DNA of 64,000 bases, from positions 1 to 64,000 of the forward strand of contig NZ_LQPT01000002.1 in NCBI RefSeq assembly GCF_002102355.1, read 5' to 3'. Below the pieces are notes generated by a model that was not told the origin of the DNA, searched no databases, and saw only the letters and a list, made by a program, of their open reading frames with translations. How positions within the stretch are numbered: position 1 is the stretch's first letter; every line of letters starts with the position of its first letter. Shown in pieces: positions 9,045 to 19,442 of this stretch. This DNA comes from Mycobacterium sherrisii (lineage in GTDB: Bacteria > Actinomycetota > Actinomycetes > Mycobacteriales > Mycobacteriaceae). The translations under genes were made by a program, and so were the position numbers.

Positions 9045-9863
9045 CTAAGCCCGTACCGTGACGGGGTCCCCGACGTGGATGGTGCCCGCCGTCGTCGTTT
9101 TGAAGTAGATGCCCGCACAGGCCGCCACCCCACAACTGCCGGCTTCCAACCGGTTCTCGGCGGCGGGGGTGCGCAGCGCCTGCGGGGCGCGGGGCAGCTG
9201 CCCGTGCTCCAGCGTCGGCACCACGCAGCGCGGAGTCGGCTCCAGCCCGCGCAGCCGCACCGTGCCCACGACCAATTCGGCGCCGACCCAATCGTTTTCG
9301 ATGTAGGGCGGCTGATCGGCGGGCGTCTGGATCACGAGGTTCGGTCGATATCGCAGCGCCTCGACGCCGATGTGGTCCAGCGTCGCCGTGGTGATCGCGT
9401 GCAGCGGTGCGTCATCGGTGAACGAGTCGCCCGGTGTGCCCAGGCCGATCTCCAGGATCCGCCCGCCGACGTCGGCGTCTAAGCCCAGTTCGAGCAGCTG
9501 CTCGGGGTCCGGACGCTCGACCGTCGCCCCCGCCGGTCGCTTGCTGACCAGCCGGACCGCGCGCCCCAGCAGTTGCGACAGCAAGTCGTTGGCCCGCGGA
9601 TCGTCGGCGGCGACTTCGGTGCCGTCGGGCAGGTTGATGTTGACCCGCCCGGCGTTCGCGTTGGCCGTACAGGTCAACAGCCCACGCCAGAGCCTGGCCT
9701 GTTTGGCGCTGGCCACGTGCTCGGTCGCGGTGTCAACGAGCGCCAGACGGCGGTCTCCTTCGGCGCCGTGTTCGTCGACGAACAAGCTGTCGACGGCCTC
9801 CCCGAGCATCGATTTCACCGGATAACGGCGCAAACTGTGGACCCGCACCCTGTCATCTTCCAT
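9045..9863 (-). CDS. MOSC domain protein
   Basis: A 272-residue protein with an N-terminal MOSC beta-barrel (VHSLRRYPVKSMLGE, residues about 8-22) followed by the MOSC domain, in which RPNLVIQTP and GVAACAGIYFK are recognisable. MOSC proteins relate to molybdenum cofactor sulfuration or to molybdenum-dependent reduction of N-hydroxylated compounds (mARC/YiiM types). The gene start overlaps the end of the PPOX-type gene by 11 bp, so the two are probably translated together. Confidence 0.88.
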   Translation of the reverse strand: MEDDRVRVHSLRRYPVKSMLGEAVDSLFVDEHGAEGDRRLALVDTATEHVASAKQARLWRGLLTCTANANAGRVNINLPDGTEVAADDPRANDLLSQLLGRAVRLVSKRPAGATVERPDPEQLLELGLDADVGGRILEIGLGTPGDSFTDDAPLHAITTATLDHIGVEALRYRPNLVIQTPADQPPYIENDWVGAELVVGTVRLRGLEPTPRCVVPTLEHGQLPRAPQALRTPAAENRLEAGSCGVAACAGIYFKTTTAGTIHVGDPVTVRA

Positions 9864-10248
9864 CAGGTGACAGCGCGATGTGTAGGACGCAGCGCGGTTT
9901 ACGGCCGCGGGCGGAGATGGCTTCGATCAGCATGACCACCCGAAACTGCCAGCCGTACTTCTTTTTGACCAAAGCCTCCACCCGCGCCACTTCTTCCGCA
10001 TCGGTGCGGACCTCGGCGGTTCCCTCGAAGACCGGTTGACCCGTGGGAACCTTTCCGGTCCGGCCGCACGCCGTCAGGGTGACGCGCGGGTCGCGGCGCA
10101 CCCGCTTGACCTTCCACGAGTCGGACGGTGTCCATGCCGCCAGCGCCGTGCCGTCGCGGACGATCCACATCGGGCCGGCGACGGGATCCCCGTTGCGCTT
10201 GAACGTCGTCAGCGAGACGAACTTCTCCTCACCCAATGGCGCGGTCAT
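9853..10248 (-). CDS. PPOX-class F420/flavin-binding protein
   Basis: A small split-barrel protein of 131 residues of the pyridoxamine-5'-phosphate-oxidase-like superfamily (mycobacterial PPOX-class F420-dependent group). It starts with EEKFVSLTTFKRNGDPVAGPMW and contains DSWKVKRVRRDPRVTLTACGRTGK. Such proteins bind F420 or FMN and reduce small substrates such as biliverdin-like compounds; the reaction is unknown here. It is first of a two-gene unit with the MOSC gene (11-bp overlap) and divergent from the methyltransferase at 10298. Confidence 0.88.
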   Translation of the reverse strand: MTAPLGEEKFVSLTTFKRNGDPVAGPMWIVRDGTALAAWTPSDSWKVKRVRRDPRVTLTACGRTGKVPTGQPVFEGTAEVRTDAEEVARVEALVKKKYGWQFRVVMLIEAISARGRKPRCVLHIALSPDGR

Positions 10249-10297
10249 GGTCTGCCCTCATCGTGCGGTCGGTGGCCGGGTCGTGTACAAGAGTCTG

Positions 10298-11341
10298 ATG
10301 GAAAACCGGGCCGGCGGGTCCTTCGACCCGGCGACATTGCACGCGGCGATGGTCCGCCGGTTGTATCGGCGATCGATGACCGACGGGCAGATCTACCTGC
10401 CGGCCGTGCCGAGCATGCTCGACGACTACGTCTCGATGTGCGAAAACCTCTTTGCCAGCCTGGGCATCCGGCACACCGCCGAAGAAACCGCACAGCTGCG
10501 CAAGGTGCTGCAACACGAATTGGCAAAAGCCTTCAACGCCTCGTCGCGGTCCAACATCGTGATCCAGTTCAGCTCGCCGTTCGGCACCACACTGAACTAC
10601 CGCATCAAACCGCAGTGGGCGACAATCGCCGCCGATTACGACAACTGGGTGGCGACCCGCGAGGGCCCGCTGTTCGGGACCGAACCCGATGCGCGGGTCT
10701 GGGCGCTCGCCACCGACGCGACCGATCCGGCGACTTTTCGGGTGCTCGACGTCGGGGCGGGCACGGGACGAAACGCGCTTGCCCTGGCCCGGCGTGGCCA
10801 TCCGGTCGACGCCGTCGAGCTGTCCGAAAAGTTTGCCGACATCATGCGCGCGGCCGCCCAACGGGAAGCCTTGAGTGTCAACGTCATCCAAAAGGACGTC
10901 TTTGTCGCCATGGAAGGGGTCGGCGGCGACTACCAACTGGTCGTCTTCTCCGAAGTGGTGCCCGATTTTCGCACGACGCAGGAACTGCGCGGCATGTTCG
11001 AACTCGCCGGACAATGCCTGGCTCCGGGCGGACACCTGGTGTTCAACGCCTTTCTGCCCCACGAGGGCTACACCCCCGACGACGCCGCGCGCGAACTCGG
11101 GCAGCAATGCAACACCGCGATCTTCACCCGCGCAGAGGTCACGCAGGCCGCCGCGGAGTTCCCGCTCGAACTCGTCGCCGACGATTCGGCCTACGACTAC
11201 GAGAAAACGCACCTGCCCGACGGCGCCTGGCCGCCCACCGCGTGGTTCGACGGATGGGCCAGCGGCCTGGACGTGTTCGACGTCGAGCGTGAGGATTCCC
11301 CTATCGAGTTGCGCTGGCTCGTCTACCGCAAGGAGGATTGA
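10298..11341 (+). CDS. SAM-dependent methyltransferase
   Basis: A 347-residue protein. The N-terminal 130 residues form an unassigned helical part (PSMLDDYVSMCENLF). A class I Rossmann methyltransferase domain follows, with motif I VLDVGAGTGRNALALARRG and the acidic loop DAVELSEKFADIM. The central domain argues for methylation of a small molecule, target unknown. ATG 10298 is taken as start; a GTG five codons earlier is possible, and the open frame further upstream overlaps the divergent PPOX gene. The cupin-like gene follows after 27 bp. Confidence 0.82.
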   Translation: MENRAGGSFDPATLHAAMVRRLYRRSMTDGQIYLPAVPSMLDDYVSMCENLFASLGIRHTAEETAQLRKVLQHELAKAFNASSRSNIVIQFSSPFGTTLNYRIKPQWATIAADYDNWVATREGPLFGTEPDARVWALATDATDPATFRVLDVGAGTGRNALALARRGHPVDAVELSEKFADIMRAAAQREALSVNVIQKDVFVAMEGVGGDYQLVVFSEVVPDFRTTQELRGMFELAGQCLAPGGHLVFNAFLPHEGYTPDDAARELGQQCNTAIFTRAEVTQAAAEFPLELVADDSAYDYEKTHLPDGAWPPTAWFDGWASGLDVFDVEREDSPIELRWLVYRKED

Positions 11342-11368
11342 GGCAGGCGACGATTGGGGAGGCGTCTC

Positions 11369-11908
11369 GTGAGCGGCGTGGAATCGAACCGGCGATCCTT
11401 ACTGATGGCGGCACCGCTGTTGCTGGCGGCGATCGCCGCGGGTGACAAACCGGGCGAGATTGGGTTATCGCCGCCGCCTCGAACGGGCCCGGATCCCGGC
11501 CAGACCTTTGTTCAGCCGTTCGACCAAATCGCCTTTCGGCCCTGGGGCAATCTGCCGCCGCACAGCGGCGAAATGGCCATGTTGTACGGGGATTTCAACA
11601 AACCCGGCCCATATCTGGTCCTGATGAAATGGAACCCGGGGTGGTTCAGCGCTCCCCACACCTATGCGACCGATCGGATTCAAGTCGTGGTATTCGGCAC
11701 CTGGTTCGTCAATAGCGGCAACGACTTTCAGCCCCAGGATGCGATGCCCGTGGGCCCCGGTGGATTCGTGAAGCGGGCCGCGCGCACCCCCCACTACGAC
11801 GGTGTTCCGGCAAACCAACCCGACCCGGCGGTGATCGCCGTGTTCGGGGTCGGCCCGGTCGACCAAAAACTGGTCGACCCCTCGCAGCCATCCTGGCGCC
11901 AGGTATAG
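11369..11908 (+). CDS. Exported cupin-like protein
   Basis: A 179-residue protein with a hydrophobic N-terminus (RRSLLMAAPLLLAAIAAG) that looks like a signal peptide or anchor. It continues as a beta-rich domain resembling single-domain cupins (WNPGWFSAPHTYATDR, then VVVFGTWFVNSG, GPGGFVKRAARTPHYDG). Candidate metal ligands are His in APHTYA and PHYDG. GTG 11369 is preferred because GGGGAGG lies 7 bp before it. The downstream flavin/Rieske gene converges with a 5-bp gap. Function unknown. Confidence 0.7.
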   Translation: MSGVESNRRSLLMAAPLLLAAIAAGDKPGEIGLSPPPRTGPDPGQTFVQPFDQIAFRPWGNLPPHSGEMAMLYGDFNKPGPYLVLMKWNPGWFSAPHTYATDRIQVVVFGTWFVNSGNDFQPQDAMPVGPGGFVKRAARTPHYDGVPANQPDPAVIAVFGVGPVDQKLVDPSQPSWRQV

Positions 11909-11913
11909 ATTCC

Positions 11914-13425
11914 TCAGCGCGACGCCGTCAGGTCGCGCGTTGCCGGTCCCTCGAGCAAGGTGCCGTCCGGGGCGAAGCGCGACCCGTGCAGCGGGCACTC
12001 CCACGCCTTGTCGGCGTCGTTCCAGTTAACGATGCCGCCCAGATGCGGACACACCGGAGAGACTCGGTGCTCGGTGCCGTTGACACGGCTCCGGGCCTGC
12101 AGATGCCACGGTGGTCCACTGACGATGCCGCCCTCGTCAGGGCCGGGGCTGCGCCGCCCGATGCGAGACACCGGAGTGATCCAGCCTTTCGCCAGATCGA
12201 ATCCCACCTCGAGGTTCGCCTGCATCGCCGTCAGCAACCCGGTCAGTTCGTGCGGGCTCCAGCTGTCGAACGCCCGCGACCAATCCATCCGGCCGCCCAG
12301 GATGCGGCTGGACAGCGCCAGCGCCGCCGCGGCACCGTTGGTCATCCCCCACTTGTTGAAACCAGTTGCCACGAAGATGGTTTCGCTGTTCGGAAGGATG
12401 GGCCCGACATATGGAAGATGGTCGATCGGGGTGTAATCCTGGGCGGACCAGAAATGCGTCTGCGTTGCGCCCGGGAAGTGTTTGGTGGTCCACGACGCAA
12501 GCTCCTGCAGGGCCTTGCTCGGGCTTTTCTTGCGGCCCACCGTGTGTCCGGCGCCGCCGACAATCAACACCTCCCCGTCGCGGACCGGGGCGTACCGCAC
12601 CGATCGGGTCGGCGAGTCCGTGGAGATCATCATGGGTCGGGTGATTTTTCCGGGCACCTTGAATGCCAAGCAGTAGGACCGGCTCGGCTTCAGCCGCGCG
12701 AAATAGCCGCCGCGGTCCAGAACCGGGATACCGGTAGCCAGGACCAGCTTTTCGGCCTGTAATTCGATGTCGCGTTGGGCCGCGTCGTTGACGTGCACCG
12801 CGAGCTTGCCGCCGCGACTGGACACCCGGCGCACCCGGGTGCGCTCGACGAGTCGGCCACCACGCTCGAGCAGCTCGGCGGCCAGCGAGTCCACAAACTC
12901 CATCGGATCGAACTGCGCCTGTTCGGGCAGCCGCACCCCGCCGTGATAGGGGAAGGGTACGTCGGCGTCGTCGGCCCACTCCACCGGCAATCCGACGGCC
13001 TGGCAGGCCTTCAATTCCAGCCGCGCGGACGGCACACCCTTGGCGGACTGCGCGTAGGTGTATGCGTCTTCGCGCTGGACCGCGATGCCGTGGGACTGGC
13101 AATGCTTGATGATCCAGTCCTGGCCTTCGCGGTTGCCCTCCACGTAGGCGCGCGCCAGGTCTCTGCCGTGCCGCGGCAGCGCCTTTGACAGGTGCGTGCC
13201 CTGCAGCAGGCTGATCTTGGCGGTGGTGTTTCCGGTGGCGCAGGCGCCGACGCTGCGGGCCTCCACCACCAGCACGTCCTTGCCGGCGCGGGCCAGTAGG
13301 ACCGCCGTCATCAGTCCCGTGATGCCGGCGCCCACCACGATGAACTCGGCGGAGCGGGGCCCGTCGCCGAGTGGGCTCGCGGTCCACGCTGGTTTCGTTC
13401 GGTCGGCCAACCACAGAGAAGTCAT
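11914..13425 (-). CDS. FAD-dependent oxidoreductase with C-terminal Rieske domain
   Basis: A 503-residue fusion. Residues about 25-400 form a DAO/GlpD-like FAD domain with the dinucleotide motif GAGITG at 32-37 and GACATGNTTAKIS after it. The C-terminal 80 residues carry a Rieske [2Fe-2S] site, C459-P-H461 and C477-P-L-H480. This architecture occurs in uncharacterised bacterial oxidoreductases; the Rieske centre should pass electrons to or from the flavin. Substrate unknown. ATG 13425 is the start closest to the flavin motif; the open frame above it is Arg/Pro-rich shadow. The coiled-coil gene lies 52 bp upstream on the same strand. Confidence 0.9.
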   Translation of the reverse strand: MTSLWLADRTKPAWTASPLGDGPRSAEFIVVGAGITGLMTAVLLARAGKDVLVVEARSVGACATGNTTAKISLLQGTHLSKALPRHGRDLARAYVEGNREGQDWIIKHCQSHGIAVQREDAYTYAQSAKGVPSARLELKACQAVGLPVEWADDADVPFPYHGGVRLPEQAQFDPMEFVDSLAAELLERGGRLVERTRVRRVSSRGGKLAVHVNDAAQRDIELQAEKLVLATGIPVLDRGGYFARLKPSRSYCLAFKVPGKITRPMMISTDSPTRSVRYAPVRDGEVLIVGGAGHTVGRKKSPSKALQELASWTTKHFPGATQTHFWSAQDYTPIDHLPYVGPILPNSETIFVATGFNKWGMTNGAAAALALSSRILGGRMDWSRAFDSWSPHELTGLLTAMQANLEVGFDLAKGWITPVSRIGRRSPGPDEGGIVSGPPWHLQARSRVNGTEHRVSPVCPHLGGIVNWNDADKAWECPLHGSRFAPDGTLLEGPATRDLTASR

Positions 13426-13477
13426 GGCTGGGCTGATACCCGGCGCCGCCAGCCGGAAACGCGGCCGATCCCCGCTG

Positions 13478-14239
13478 TTAGGTCCGCTCGAGGCGCGCTT
13501 TCGCGTTCTGCAACGCCTCCGCGGCCTCGCGACTGACCTGCTGCGCCTTGTCGTAGTGCTGTTGCGCCCGGTCCAACTCACGCTCAGCCTTGCGCAGGTC
13601 CGCCAGCAGCCGGTCACGGCGCAGCCGGGCCGCATCGCATTCGTCCTGCCGGCGGGCGAGCATGTCGTCGGCTTCGGCCTTATCGGCCTCGGCCGCGGCG
13701 ACCGCGGCGGTGAGCTTTGCCGACCGCGGATCGGCTGTCGGCGCCCGCGTCGGTACTGGCGCGGGGGCGCCTTCGGACGCGCCGAACCCGGAGTACCGTT
13801 CGGGACGATCCAACCGGCCCAGCCGGTCTCGGGCGCCGGGGTCGGCGATCGCCGCCTGCAACGTGCTGGTGACGTCCTCGCGCACGGCGGCCGATGCCTT
13901 GACGCCGGCGGCGTCCGCGCCGGCAAGGGCGGCCCGGGTCAGTTCGTCGATCAGTCGATGTTGCTCGCCGGACAGTTCGCGGATCTGGTGGCCGTCCATC
14001 GCGGCGTGGGCGGCGCGCAGCCGGTCACCGAGGTCGGCGAGGCGCTGCTTGACGTCCGTGCGGGAGAGCGCGAGCTGATTGACCACCCAGGCCGCCGTCG
14101 TCGGTTTGCGGGCCGCGGCAATCCGTTTGGCGGTCGCCGCATCGCCCCGCTTCTTGGCCGCGGCGGCCAATTTCGTGCGCTGAGCCGTGAAAGCGGCCGG
14201 CTGCACCGAATACAGCGTGTCCAGTTTGTCCTCGGCCAT
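13478..14239 (-). CDS. Conserved coiled-coil protein of unknown function
   Basis: A 253-residue, Ala/Arg/Asp-rich protein. The N-terminal third contains a motif repeatedly seen in actinobacterial hypothetical proteins (LDTLYSVQPAAFTAQR followed by RKPTTAAWVVNQLA). A Pro-rich linker (about 155-170) leads to a long helix predicted to form a coiled coil through the C-terminus (heptads rich in Ala, Leu, Arg and Glu). There is no signal peptide or membrane segment. Possibly a structural or nucleic-acid-associated protein. It is divergent from the L,D-transpeptidase with an 85-bp gap. Confidence 0.75.
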   Translation of the reverse strand: MAEDKLDTLYSVQPAAFTAQRTKLAAAAKKRGDAATAKRIAAARKPTTAAWVVNQLALSRTDVKQRLADLGDRLRAAHAAMDGHQIRELSGEQHRLIDELTRAALAGADAAGVKASAAVREDVTSTLQAAIADPGARDRLGRLDRPERYSGFGASEGAPAPVPTRAPTADPRSAKLTAAVAAAEADKAEADDMLARRQDECDAARLRRDRLLADLRKAERELDRAQQHYDKAQQVSREAAEALQNAKARLERT

Positions 14240-14324
14240 GACGCCATGGTTTCAGAAGCCCCGGCCCGGGCTACTCGACGCCCGACAAGTAACGCGGAGA
14301 GCGCGAAGGATCCACCGACTCACG

Positions 14325-15584
14325 ATGACATCGACGAAAGTCCCCGGACTCCTGGCACGGCTTCGCCGCCCGCACCGGTTGCTGCTCTGCGTGTTCGTGA
14401 CCATGGCACTGTGCGCCGCCATCCAGCTGGCCACGACGCCCTGCCGGCACTGTTCGACCTCGCCGAAAAGCAGTGCATCACCAAGCATCTCGTTTATCCC
14501 CGGGATCAACGCACGCGACGTAGACCCGGTCTCACCGGTCGAAGTGAAGGCCGATAACGGAACACTTACCGACGTTCGGATGGTCAACGAGGCCGGCAAG
14601 GTCATCGAGGGGGTCATGACACCGGACAACACGGTGTGGAAGCCGACCGCACCGCTGGGCTACGGCCGCACCTACACCCTGAACGCCAGCGGCCGCGGAG
14701 CGGACGGCGGTGCGCTCAACCAGGTGTCGTCGTTCTCCACGTTGCAGCCGTCGAACCAGACCAAGGTGTCGTTCACCACGACCTCGCAAGCCGCGCTGCG
14801 GGACGGCGGCACCTACGGCGTCGGGACGGTGATTGTCGCGCATTTCGACGAGAAGATCTCCGACCGTGCCGCCGCCGAACGGCAGCTGAAGGTGACCACC
14901 AACCCGGCCGTCGACGGCTCCTGGTTCTGGGTCGACGGGCAGAATGCCCACTGGCGCCCGCAGCACTACTACGCCCCCGGCACCACCGTCACGGCCGAGT
15001 CCAAGATCTACGGAATTGCCCTGGGCGACGGCTTATTCGGGCAGGACGACACCCGGGTGTCTTTTCGCATCGGCGACGCGCACGTGTCGATCGCCGACGA
15101 CGCCACCAAGATGGTGACGGTCTTCGACAACGGGGCCCCGGTACGCACCATGCCGACCTCGATGGGCATGGGCGGCACCGAGACCGTTGGTGCGCAGACC
15201 ATCTCGTTGTGGACCCCGTCGGGGGTCTACACGGTGCTCGACAAGGGCAACCCCGTCGTGATGGACTCGTCGACCTTCGGGCTGCCCAAGAACTCTCGGC
15301 TCGGCTATCGGGAAACCATCAACTACGCGACCCGAATCAGCATCGACGGCATCTACCTGCATCAGCTGGACGCCACGGTATGGGCCCAGGGCCATACCGA
15401 CACCTCGCACGGATGCTTGAATCTCAACGGCGACAACGCCAAATGGTTCTACGACTTCTCGGTGCCCGGTGACGTCGTGGAGATTCGCAACAGCGGCGGG
15501 CCACCGCTGCAGCTCGCCCAGAACGGTGACTGGACGCTCAACTGGGATCAGTGGCGCCGCGGCAGCGCGCTGAAGCCGGCCTAG
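14325..15584 (+). CDS. L,D-transpeptidase, LdtMt2-like
   Basis: Forms 3-3 cross-links in peptidoglycan outside the membrane. The product has 419 residues: a membrane anchor or signal at about 18-36, two Ig-like domains (about 60-250) and a YkuD catalytic domain. Catalytic residues are visible: His346 in IYLHQ and the motif TSHGCLN with Ser361, His362 and Cys364. The C-terminal W-rich cap (DWTLNWDQW) matches LdtMt2. No canonical lipobox is present, although Cys40 and Cys43 follow the hydrophobic segment, so it may be a signal-anchored protein rather than a lipoprotein. It could be a paralogue of LdtMt2 rather than the orthologue. Confidence 0.93.
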   Translation: MTSTKVPGLLARLRRPHRLLLCVFVTMALCAAIQLATTPCRHCSTSPKSSASPSISFIPGINARDVDPVSPVEVKADNGTLTDVRMVNEAGKVIEGVMTPDNTVWKPTAPLGYGRTYTLNASGRGADGGALNQVSSFSTLQPSNQTKVSFTTTSQAALRDGGTYGVGTVIVAHFDEKISDRAAAERQLKVTTNPAVDGSWFWVDGQNAHWRPQHYYAPGTTVTAESKIYGIALGDGLFGQDDTRVSFRIGDAHVSIADDATKMVTVFDNGAPVRTMPTSMGMGGTETVGAQTISLWTPSGVYTVLDKGNPVVMDSSTFGLPKNSRLGYRETINYATRISIDGIYLHQLDATVWAQGHTDTSHGCLNLNGDNAKWFYDFSVPGDVVEIRNSGGPPLQLAQNGDWTLNWDQWRRGSALKPA

Positions 15585-15623
15585 CGATGCGCAATTTTTA
15601 CGGGATGTTGTACCGAGAAACTC

Positions 15624-15657
15624 TTGACCGATTCCAAATAAGTGCAATATTGGCCTT
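15624..15657 (+). promoter_or_regulatory. furA promoter, leaderless
   Basis: TTGACC at 15624-15629 and CAATAT at 15645-15650 with a 15-bp spacer lie directly in front of the furA GTG at 15658. The transcript would start at or next to the start codon, as reported for mycobacterial furA. The AT-rich stretch GATTCCAAATAAGTGCAATA between and around the hexamers corresponds to the known FurA autoregulatory operator region. Confidence 0.7.
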
Positions 15658-16110
15658 GTGTCGTCAACGTCGGACTACGCGGAGCGGTTGCGGTTGGCCG
15701 ACCTGCGTGTGACCCGGCCCAGGATTGCCGTTCTGCAGGCAGTCCACGCTCACCCGCATGCCGACACCGAGACCATTTTTTCCTCCGTGCGGGTCGCGCT
15801 ACCCGATGTCTCCCGGCAGGCGGTCTACGACGTCCTCAATGCGCTGACGGCCGTCGGCCTGGTTCGGCGAATCCAGCCGTCCGGCTTGGTCGCGCGCTAC
15901 GAATCCCGGGTCGGCGACAACCACCACCACGTCGTGTGCAGGTCATGCGGCGTCATCGCCGACGTCGACTGCGCGGTCGGTGATGCGCCGTGTCTGACCC
16001 CGTCCGACGACAACAACGTGCTCGACGGCTACGTGCTCGACGAAGCCGAAGTCATCTACTGGGGCCTGTGCCCTGACTGTTCCACCGCGGATCCTGATCA
16101 CAGCCCGTGA
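15658..16110 (+). CDS. furA: Ferric uptake regulator FurA
   Basis: Fur-family repressor of 150 residues that controls katG and its own gene in response to oxidative stress. It has an N-terminal winged helix (RVTRPRIAVLQAV, then VSRQAVYDVL), the His cluster NHHH at 88-91, CRSC at 94-97 and a second CPDC pair at 138-141. The start is GTG with no space for a ribosome site, consistent with leaderless translation. katG follows after 36 bp in the same direction, the standard mycobacterial furA-katG operon. Confidence 0.96.
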   Translation: MSSTSDYAERLRLADLRVTRPRIAVLQAVHAHPHADTETIFSSVRVALPDVSRQAVYDVLNALTAVGLVRRIQPSGLVARYESRVGDNHHHVVCRSCGVIADVDCAVGDAPCLTPSDDNNVLDGYVLDEAEVIYWGLCPDCSTADPDHSP

Positions 16111-18387
<2,277 letters not shown>

Positions 18388-18406
18388 GCGACCTGGGCTG
18401 ACAGCA

Positions 18407-18446
18407 CACGGCACTCCGCGGGCGGTCCGGCTCGCGGAGTGCCGTG
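18407..18446 (+). terminator. Hairpin terminator after katG
   Basis: CACGGCACTCCGCG (18407-18420) and its exact complement at 18433-18446 form a 14-bp perfect stem with a 12-nt loop, starting 20 bp after the katG stop and followed by GTGTTT. It lacks a long T-tract, as usual in mycobacteria. Confidence 0.8.
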
Positions 18447-18490
18447 GTGTTTGCGCCCGCATGAGGTTGGGCACACTATTACCCGCTAGT

Positions 18491-18510
18491 AACCTACGAG
18501 ACCGTAGGTT
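18491..18510. promoter_or_regulatory. 20-bp operator-like palindrome
   Basis: AACCTACG-AGAC-CGTAGGTT: perfect 8-bp arms around a 4-bp spacer, 51 bp before the alpha/beta hydrolase start. TACGCT a few bases downstream could be the -10 element. The form is that of a TetR-family operator, but no regulator gene adjoins it. Confidence 0.6.
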
Positions 18511-18560
18511 TGCGTACGCTGGTGACGCGTCCCTCGACTGAAGCTGGGTAAACGGTTGAC

Positions 18561-19436
18561 ATGAGCGACTTGAAATACCTCGAACTGCACGGCGACCGGA
18601 TCGCTTACCGGGAAGCCGGCCAGGGCCAGGTCTTGTTGTTGATTCACGGCATGGCGGGCAGCTCGGCCACCTGGCGGGCCATCATCCCGCAGCTTGCCAA
18701 GAAGTACCGGGTGATCGCTCCCGATCTGCTGGGGCACGGCGAGTCCGCCAAGCCGCGGGGCGACTACTCGCTCGGCGCATTCGCGGTCTTCCTGCGCGAC
18801 CTGCTCGACGAGCTCGGCGTCGCCAGTGCGACCGTGGTTGGCCAGTCGCTGGGCGGCGGTATCGCGATGCAATTCACCCACCAGCACCGCGACTACTGCG
18901 AGCGGCTCCCGCTTATCGGCAGCGGCGGTCTTGGCCCGGAACTCAGTCCGGTGTTGCGGCTGCTGTCGGCCCCCGGCGCCGAGCTGGTGTTGCCCGTCAT
19001 CGCACCGCGACCGGTGCTCAACCTCGGCAACAAGCTGGGCGCCTGGCTGACGTCGGCGGGTATCCAGGCGCCGCGCGCCGGTGAAATGTGGCAGGCCTAC
19101 TGCTCGCTGTCCGACGCGCGAACCCGGCAGGCGTTTCTGCGCACGCTGCGCTCGGTCGTCGACTACCGCGGCCAGGCCGTCAGCGCCCTGAACAAGCTAC
19201 ACGTCGCGGCCGGGCTGCCCAGCATCCTGATCTGGGGCGATCAGGACCGGATCATCCCGGTCGCCCACGCCTACGCCGCCCATGACGCGCTGGAGGGCAG
19301 TCGTCTCGAGGTACTCAAGGGCGTCGGGCACTTCCCCCACGCGGAAGCGCCGATGGCGGTCGCGGAAATCCTGCAGGACTTCATCTCCTCGACGACACCC
19401 CAGCAGACCGGAAACTCGGTGTCAGCGCGCGTCTAG
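18561..19436 (+). CDS. Alpha/beta hydrolase
   Basis: A 291-residue alpha/beta-hydrolase-fold enzyme. The oxyanion loop is IHGMAGSS, the nucleophile elbow GQSLGGG gives Ser96, the acid is Asp229 in WGDQDRIIPV and the base His257 in GVGHFPHAEAP. It resembles the Rv2715-type mycobacterial hydrolases. Substrate unknown; no signal peptide. A palindromic operator-like site stands 51 bp upstream. The convergent DUF1906 gene ends 6 bp away. Confidence 0.9.
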   Translation: MSDLKYLELHGDRIAYREAGQGQVLLLIHGMAGSSATWRAIIPQLAKKYRVIAPDLLGHGESAKPRGDYSLGAFAVFLRDLLDELGVASATVVGQSLGGGIAMQFTHQHRDYCERLPLIGSGGLGPELSPVLRLLSAPGAELVLPVIAPRPVLNLGNKLGAWLTSAGIQAPRAGEMWQAYCSLSDARTRQAFLRTLRSVVDYRGQAVSALNKLHVAAGLPSILIWGDQDRIIPVAHAYAAHDALEGSRLEVLKGVGHFPHAEAPMAVAEILQDFISSTTPQQTGNSVSARV

Positions 19437-19442
19437 CGCAGT

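Noticed and set aside
13426-13926. N-terminal extension of the FAD/Rieske protein
   Set aside because: Arg/Pro-rich translation inside the coiled-coil gene in another frame.
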